This document shows positions 57,490 through 64,000 of a stretch of 64,000 bases of DNA, one piece after another. Every line of letters begins with the position of its first letter. Position 1 is the stretch's first letter. The stretch covers positions 57,611,600 to 57,675,599 of the forward strand of contig CM055096.1 in NCBI GenBank assembly GCA_029204225.1. Direction: 5' to 3'. The position numbers were made by a program, and so were the translations under genes. The notes under the pieces were generated by a model that made no database searches, was not told where the DNA came from, and saw only the letters and a list, made by a program, of their open reading frames with translations. The DNA is from Diphasiastrum complanatum (lineage: Eukaryota; Streptophyta; Lycopodiopsida; Lycopodiales; Lycopodiaceae).

Positions 57490-57929
57490 GTAATAAGATC
57501 TAAAGGTCTTTTAGAAAAAACACCATTCAAAGTTTGGACAGGTACCAAACCTTTTTTATCAAACTTATGAGTTTTAAGATGTACTACTTATGCGTAGATT
57601 CCTCACGACTCAGGAAAAAGCTCGACTTCTAGAGTATCAAATGTATTTTCATCAGCTACACTACTTCAGATCAAGCCTACAAGTTGTTCGATCCCATCGA
57701 GTCAAAGATATTCACTAGCTGGGATGTCATCTTCATCGAAGATCAATTTCAAGACCTCAAGGAAAAAGGCACAGCCCATCCAGCCAACCTGTCAGATTCT
57801 CCTGACATATTGAACTTCCCAGTTCTTCAGTCAACTATTCCTATCGAAGGTCCAAGCTCATCTACTCTTGACGAACAACATGTCAACGGTGAATCCGAAG
57901 ATGATTATGTTTCAGTTCAGCAACTATAG
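57490..57929 (+). pseudogene. Copia integrase C-terminus
   Basis: TPFKVWTGTKPFLSNLRVLR, then AYKLFDPIESKIFTSWDVIF, the typical end of copia integrase (P-x-E-x-W motif replaced by PFKVW). The zinc-binding and catalytic parts are missing between the GAG-pre-integrase link and this block. Confidence 0.75.
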
Positions 57930-58139
57930 TATGATGAAAATGATCAACTTCCTTAATTTTTCAAATGATCATCAAGAGCTAGCAGACCACCTATCAGGTA
58001 TATCGACGAGTCTGCAGCCTACCTTGTTCACGAGTCGACGACTGTCAAAGAGGTACTCAGTTAGCCAGATTCTGAACTCTAGAAAGAAGCTATGAGTAAA
58101 GAGTATTCATCTCTTATCAAGAACCAGACATGGACGATT

Positions 58140-58783
58140 GTCAAATGCTAGCAGAAACGAAGTTGATTGCAAATGGATTTTCAAAGTCAATTACAAAGTA
58201 GACGGAATCATCGACAGAAGAAAAGCTCGATTTGTCACCAGAGAATTTTCTCAGGTATACAATGTCGATTACATTGAGACTTTCAATCCAATAGTCAAGC
58301 ATTCTTCTGTTTGACTTTTATTATCGTTTGCTGCTGCAGCAGATTTGGAAGTACATCAAATGGATGTACAGACAACATATCTCAATGGAGTTACTGAAGA
58401 AGACATTTGCATGGTGCAACTCGAAGGTTATATTATCGAGGGTAAACACAATCATGTGTGTAAACTCTATAAGTCACTTTATGGCTTGAAGCAATCTGTT
58501 TGAGCATGGTCTCAAAGACTCAATACTTTCCTTATTGATCACGGCTACACCTAGCTCTTCAGATTCAAATGTTTACTTCAAGATAGTGCGACAGTCTTTT
58601 ATCATTATCACTTTGTATGTGGACGACACATTGCTCTTTAGCAACAATATCGATCTGATAAAAAAAGACAAGACAATGCTATCTTCTGAATTCGACATGA
58701 CCGATTTGGGCGAAGCTCATTTCTGCCCTGGTATTCAAATCCACAGAGACAAAAATCGAAAGTTGATCTACATTACTCAATAG
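58140..58783 (+). pseudogene. Copia reverse transcriptase (RVT_2)
   Basis: CKWIFKVNYKVDGIIDRRKA, then FAAAADLEVHQMDVQTTYLN, VCKLYKSLYGLKQSV and the active-site ITLYVDDTLLFSNN (Y-V-D-D intact), then MTDLGEAHFCPGIQIHRDKN. Several stops (for example after KHSSV and QSV) and a frame change break it. Confidence 0.9.
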
Positions 58784-58909
58784 AGGTACATGTGCAATAT
58801 GTTAGTCAGATATAATCTGATTAATTGCAAGTTAACTCTCTCACCAATGGAACCAGGTCTCCAATTGTCAAAGGACTAGTGTCCTCAAACAATTCAAGAG
58901 AAGCAGCAG

Positions 58910-59317
58910 ATGCGTGAGTATCCTTACCATTCTATTATAGGATATCTTATGTACGCAATGATTTGTACCATGCCAGAAATAGCTTTTGCAGTTAGCTCCC
59001 TATGTCAGTATATGACCAACCCTAGTGTAACACATTGGAAGGCTCTTATCAGAGTCATGAGATATCTTCGAGCTACTATGGACTTTTGCATTTGTTATGG
59101 AGTAGTCGGCAATGACAAACACAATTTACTCATTGGTTTTACAGATGCAAGTTGGACAAGAGATGTAGACACTCGTAAATCCACTTCCAAATTTACATTC
59201 TTCTTCAACAATGTCCAATTTCTAGATCAGTCACAAGCAATCTTCGATAGCTCTATCTTCTATAGAATCAGAGTCTATCGCAGCCTCACAAGCTTGCGAC
59301 CTAATTACTTAGTATAA
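58910..59317 (+). pseudogene. Copia RNase H
   Basis: PYHSIIGYLMYAMICTMPEI, then HWKALIRVMRYLRATMDFCI, and LIGFTDASWTRDVDTRKSTS, the typical D-x-D-W-x(8)-R-K-S-T RNase H start in copia. It changes frame before the end. Confidence 0.9.
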
Positions 59318-59448
59318 ATCAGCTTTCGATATATCTCATTATCAATGATCAATGATCAATCAACATTGTGAATTGAAAAGGAGTTGAGTGTTATTACACG
59401 ACGCTTCCTGTGCTCTCATCAAGCAGATCATTCACAGTCAAAAAGTAT

Positions 59449-59949
59449 TGTTGTTAGCTCTCTATCAAGCTTTCAAACTTGAACTCTCTTGAGCATTCTA
59501 GCTCAGTCTTTTAGAGATTTATTTTAGAGTTGCTATTGGGCTATTGCTTATCAGTAGAGTCGCTTATTTCAGACTTATTCTTAGTTACTTAGAGACTGCT
59601 TTAGAGTGCGCGGTTTCTATTTGCGCACTCTAGAGTGTGCGGTTTCTATCCACTATTGTCTTGCACTCATTACATCTGATCTTGTTTTTTTGAATCAATA
59701 TTATCTCCTTATTGCATTCGGTTTTTGTCAGAATGCATGCATCTCTGTATTGCTTTTGTAACTGGTAGAAATTGTCTGAGAATTCAATACTTTATGTTTG
59801 GCTACGTAATCATTTAGTATCTAGTGAAAGTTAGTTGCTAAAGATTGAACGTGATTTCCATCACTACTGCTTTGTTCAATTTTTGATAGGCGTAGTCATG
59901 CATTGGAAGTAGGAGTGTTCGCTATTCCATTACTCACCTATTTCCGACA
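59449..59949 (+). repeat. Candidate 3' LTR of the copia element
   Basis: Begins TGTTGTTAGC about 130 bp after RNase H and may end TTTCCGACA at 59949 (501 bp). No 5' partner is present, so both boundaries rest on TG...CA and position. It contains a short internal repeat (TAGAGTGxGCGGTTTCTAT, 59605-59650). Confidence 0.5.
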
Positions 59950-61856
59950 AGAACTCCCAAGCTGAAAGTTAAAATTGATTTTTTCCCTTTCTATTGAAAT
60001 TTCAAATTTGGCTAAAGTTTGAAATTTGCTACTTGTTTGATATATTTCTAATCGATATTGATCGTTAGAAATGGGTCAAGTGAACGTTTGTGCAAGATAC
60101 TCATCAAAATTAAATTTAAAACCGTCACACAATACGAAATGGCCAGACAGAATGAGTGATGACAAAGCTCTTTATTCGAGCAATTAAATATTGTTTGGAT
60201 ACAGTTTAAGAGTTACTGGAATCCTATTGGTAGGGTTTCCATTCATGTTATTTTGTATTATGAGTTTGGATAGTTTTTGTTAATATTGATGAAGTAATGC
60301 CAAACTAGTAAATAAAAAGAAAAATAGTCCAATTATACTGAAAAATTTGTAATTGATAGGAACTGATCAAAAGTAAAAACCTGATTTCATTTCTAGTTAA
60401 ATCCTATGGTGAATTATATGCAAAGAGCAGACTACATGCTTTTCATACTAGTAGATGATTTTTGTATATCAATGATTAACCCAAGTCTAAGATAGAAATG
60501 AAATTGTTTCTGACTTTTTTTTCTAAACTCATTTTTTTAACATTTACTAAGGTCTTTATATCTTAGCTGAAATATTTTCAGGGGACTGAAAATTCTAAAA
60601 ATAGTCGACATCAGAGGTAGTAAGTGTGCTCGGGAAATGTATTTCGCAGTTAGGATTTTGTAATCCTTGTAAATAATTGCTTAATACCGGATATTAATTT
60701 CCTGGATTGAATTCATTCAGTTGAGTTCATAACTGATACATTTGCAACCAATGAGTTTATCTGTAGTTTGGATGTCAATTGTGATGTTAGAAGTAGAATT
60801 TGATACATGGATCACATTGGATCTGTTAGTTGACAAAAGCTTGTCCCTAAAGTTGATGCATCATTAGGGTTTTGAAGCTTCTCGCTAACTTGGAAGGATC
60901 AGAATGTAAGGTTGAACCATGTTAATTCTGTTTAAATTAGTGGATCAGGTGTGGATTTGTGGTATTCATTTGATAGGCATGCCAATCATCCAAATAAATG
61001 GATTCTCCAGTTTTTGGGAACAAAAGATAACATCTATATGGATTCTAGGACAACTAGATGATCAGTGGATCTCTAGAATATCAAATGAGACGGTTAAGGG
61101 TTTTTTGGAAGGAAAAGCTGGTGGTATGGGACATCAGTAATTTTGGAAAGGAAATCCTAGGACTGTCAAAATCTGATGATCAATGTTGTATTTTAGTACC
61201 TAGTCGTGATATGGGAAAAAGAAAGCTAATTGATCAAATGTGGGGTATTTTGAAGAACTTTGAGGTTTAATCTAGATCCTAATGTGGTATCTCACTATTT
61301 ACAAAATCAGAGGCCCTCAAATCTATTTCTCGCTTTCTTAATTGATCCTTTACTTATTAGTAATTTCTTGAATATAAGACATCAGACTGGTTCATATGCC
61401 ATTCTTTCCAACATGAAGTTATTCTTCTAAAAGACTGTTATATCATATGAATAGACTTGGAATTCAGATAAATTCTAACGTCAAAGCGTTTCAATGTCTT
61501 AAACCTTGAATATCTCTGTTGCATAATTAGATTATGTCACTCAGGTTGAAAATATTTGAAGGAAAAGTCTTGGTTGTAATGGAGTGAATCCTTTTGTGGA
61601 ATGCACTTATTACTGACTTTTTTTGGATTTGGATATTTCCATATGTCATCATCTTTCCAGTTAACTTTTATGGAAATTGATAAATTCTTTAAAAGGAGGG
61701 GTGAAGTGATGGGATAAAATTCTATATGGAAATTTGTTGGTTACATAGTTTTCGGAAGAGAAGCAGCTGGGTTATAGAAATGAGATTTTTTCTGAAAGTA
61801 ATTTCATATAGATTCAAAATAAGATACCCAATTGAAACTTCTCGAAAAGATTTTCA
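59950..61856. other. Gene-free stretch
   Basis: AT-rich with short open frames only (60919-61140, 61058-61270; not recognised). No repeat ends or RNA genes seen. Confidence 0.4.
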
Positions 61857-61925
61857 TTTTTTGCGATTCGTTGAACCAAATCATGATTTTGCCCAAATAG
61901 CAATTCCAGTGTTTATGTATTATAT

Positions 61926-62085
61926 AGGCAGACCTAGACGCGGACGCACAGGACGCGTCTGAGTCCACCCGAACGCACTTTTTCTTTTTTGTGTATTTTA
62001 GCTTTTTTTTAAAAATGGACGCGTTTGGGAGTCGGTCGCGGACGCGAAAAGGCCGCGTCCGGCCCGGACACGCATCACGATTCGT
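61926..62085. mobile_element. Non-coding mini-hAT-like derivative
   Basis: About 160 bp of GC-rich sequence (GACGCGGACGCACAGGACGC ... GCGGACGCG, GGCCGCGTCC) between the same flanks seen next to the two coding hAT copies. Probably an internally deleted member of that family. Exact ends are unresolved. Confidence 0.55.
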
Positions 62086-62274
62086 TGAATAGAATCGATT
62101 TTTAATTAAAAAAAATTGCAAAATAGTAGTTTCAAGGCCTCGTATCTTGGAGGCACACCGAATGATGAAGTCGTTAATGGGAAGCCCGTTTCTGAATCCA
62201 TTGAAATCAGTGTGGAAGATGCCATAATTTCTCAATGATGTTTCCCCCAACTTTTGTAGTCCAAAACTAGTTTT

Positions 62275-62320
62275 GATCCCCCAACCATAGGTAAACCCCC
62301 CCAGTGGCCCGATCAACCAC

Positions 62321-62355
<35 letters not shown>

Positions 62356-62426
62356 TACCTCGTGTATGTTGACAGGAATAGCAGGTAGTGGACTCAAGAG
62401 GGGGGGTACCTATGGTTGGGAGGATC
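62275..62426. mobile_element. 152-bp inverted-repeat element with G31 core
   Basis: Left end GATCCCCCAACCATAGGTAA and the right end (reverse complement) GATCCTCCCAACCATAGGTA form about 26-bp terminal inverted repeats. Inside, AGGTAAACCCCCC pairs again with GGGGGGTTTACCT around a 31-base G run (62323-62353). It interrupts a repeat that is continuous at 46740-46790, as expected for an insertion. Confidence 0.7.
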
Positions 62427-62757
62427 ATTCCACACACCGGCCTTCAGGAGTTGAGCAGCTTAGATATTACTTTCACAAATATTTGGTGTGCCATTTCTTC
62501 CCATACTCTCACACGTAGCTACAATAATGTGAAATCAGAGTGAACTGAAATCAAAGATCTACGTCCAAGTTTGTCCCAAATTGCTTCGCTGATCATTATT
62601 ACATTGTAGATTTAGACAGGTGGGCTCCAAGAGGATCACACAAAATAGATGAAGTGTCTCATATGCGAACATATAAAAAACAAAACAATGATTCTCTAAA
62701 CCCTAAAAAAATCCGCAATTTGTTGTTCCATTATGCAACTATGATCATAGTTGCTGA

Positions 62758-64000
62758 GTTACAAGATCTCAGTGAGTTATGTGAGTAACATATGTGGATT
62801 CTGGAGGAATCTACCAGATGAAAATGTGTTTATGTACTGGGTCATATTGAGATTATTCACATATGTGCACGATTAATCTTGTATGAATCTACTGTATATT
62901 CCTGTTACTAGGGTTATTTGGTGCACTTAACCTAGTCAGTGAACAAAAGCATATGATCAAGTATTGTTTTGACAGATACTTGCAGAGTTAACAAATCTTT
63001 GTATGGAAAATTTATGGATTAACTTATAAATGATTTGGGTAAGGATCTAAATGTGGTGCCATTCTAGTATAATTGAACTCTTCACCTATACATTTAAGAT
63101 TTATGGGCCATTGGCAATCAACTTGAGTAGTTGATTACTCCAAGATGAAGTTAATTGGTAAAATGATCAGTGTGATGTGGATTCACCAAGAACTGATGGT
63201 TTTTTAATCATATTGCATGTAAGACGCATGATTAGTAAATCATTTGGGTTCATTAGTTTAAATTTTTTTTATGTGCATTGGATATACATTATTATTGGGA
63301 TAGTTTAAAGACCACTAGGGAGAGACAACCCTTAAGATGAGGATAGGAAAACACAACAAAAGAGACAATGGAACAAAACCACCCAACCAATCCAAGATCC
63401 CTCATGGAGTTCCCTCTTGGATCTAGCCCCCAAGCCATGCCATATGATAGCAAGAGGAGAAGAGCTCAACTAATAACCTAGACCAAAGGCATCGACAGAA
63501 TAATCACTACCTCAATATATAGAGAGTAGGATCTTGTGCATGAACCCATGCAATCCGCATGCAGGTCAACTATAAATAGGTCACAACTCTTCATGCAATC
63601 CTCCTGCCTATATCTGTCACACGTACTTGCACTACTCCATATGTCTCAATTAGAGTGTGTGGGTCCTCTCAAGGTCATTAGTCACCAACAGGCCTCGAAG
63701 TAGAATAAAATCTAGGCATGTCCAATAATCTCGAACACTGGAGGGCCGGTCTACCATATTAGGGGGGATGATTTTTGGCAAGCATTTCTCGGCGAGCAGT
63801 TCCATGACAAGGGCGAGCATCTTGAGCACCCGCTCATCCTTCATCCTAGTCATTTGCTCGCCTTTCATCCCAGTCTTTTCACTTTATATCTATTCAAGTA
63901 CCATTTCCTTTCTATCAATCAAGTATCATTTTATGCTTTGATGACATAATCAAGACTACAAAGGTAGCAATTCTAGTATGTTTGGATGTTATAGAATCTG
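62758..64000. other. Gene-free stretch at the right edge
   Basis: AT-rich. A 72-codon minus-strand open frame (63868-63650) is not recognised. No element ends identified. Confidence 0.4.

Larger units (their letters stand above)
57150..59949 (+). mobile_element. Ty1/copia element, truncated and decayed
   Basis: Starts abruptly within the protease (57155) with no gag or 5' LTR. Pieces in order: protease, integrase C-terminus, reverse transcriptase, RNase H, then a 3' LTR candidate at 59449. The integrase core is deleted. Many stops and frame changes. It is not a second copy of the 16-20 kb element by eye, though both are copia. Confidence 0.8.
61857..62757. repeat. Composite repeat block: flank, mini-hAT derivative, flank
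   Basis: Left part (61857-61925) matches 30404-30470, the border of hAT copy 1. The middle (61926-62085) is GC-rich with GGACGCG/CGCGTCC words like the hAT ends but no coding sequence. The right part (62085-62757) matches 46574-47045 beside hAT copy 2 and ends at the same palindrome. Confidence 0.75.

Overview
This window is nuclear DNA from a land plant with a large, transposon-rich genome. Three things point there: two genes of plant-typical families split by introns; short arrays of the plant telomere-type motif TTTAGGG (near 32536, 38930 and 39938); and many LTR retrotransposons whose primer-binding sites match initiator-Met tRNA. The very long, repeat-stuffed introns would suit a fern, another seed-free vascular plant or a gymnosperm, but the species is not identified here (inference).

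Two genes look genuine, both on the minus strand. (1) A complete diacylglycerol kinase (DGK) gene runs from the ATG at 54726 to the stop at 27266. I could place 12 exons by hand with matching splice phases, giving about 511 residues. Exons 1-5 (54.7-53.0 kb) and 7-12 (28.95-27.27 kb) are compact, but exon 6 lies alone at 49.9 kb, and intron 6 alone is about 20.9 kb. (2) The first two exons of an MFS transporter (8232-7524) are present; the rest of that gene was not found and may lie left of the window. A decayed fragment of a NUDT9-like Nudix gene lies at 23.8-24.3 kb.

Most of the rest is mobile DNA. From left to right: an internally deleted Ty3/gypsy chromovirus (1.46-4.3 kb); an uncharacterised plus-strand ORF cluster (12.2-13.6 kb); a decayed multi-exon gene of an unfamiliar, transposase-like family (16.2-14.2 kb, minus), abutted by a Ty1/copia element (16.2-20.1 kb, minus); a gag-only retroelement (21.2-23.1 kb, minus); and an LTR with primer-binding site (25.4-25.8 kb). 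Inside DGK intron 6 lie two inverted, differently broken hAT (BED/DUF659) transposons (30.5-38.8 kb plus, 46.5-43.6 kb minus). The first carries an inserted 4,565-bp gag-protease retrotransposon (33816-38380) with two 918-bp LTRs and a 5-bp target duplication. Intron 6 also holds a second copy of the gag-only family (40.4-42.7 kb) and further LTR and repeat pieces. To the right of the DGK promoter are a 277-bp tandem duplication, a deleted Ty1/copia element with its 3' LTR (57.1-59.9 kb), and a repeat block (61.9-62.8 kb) holding a mini-hAT derivative and a small inverted-repeat element with a 31-G core.

The most unusual item is the decayed 16.2-14.2 kb gene. Its motif series (an acidic strand, a CxxC knuckle, then an LHAEVHIIEKL-like helix) suggests an undescribed or poorly described DDE-type transposase family.
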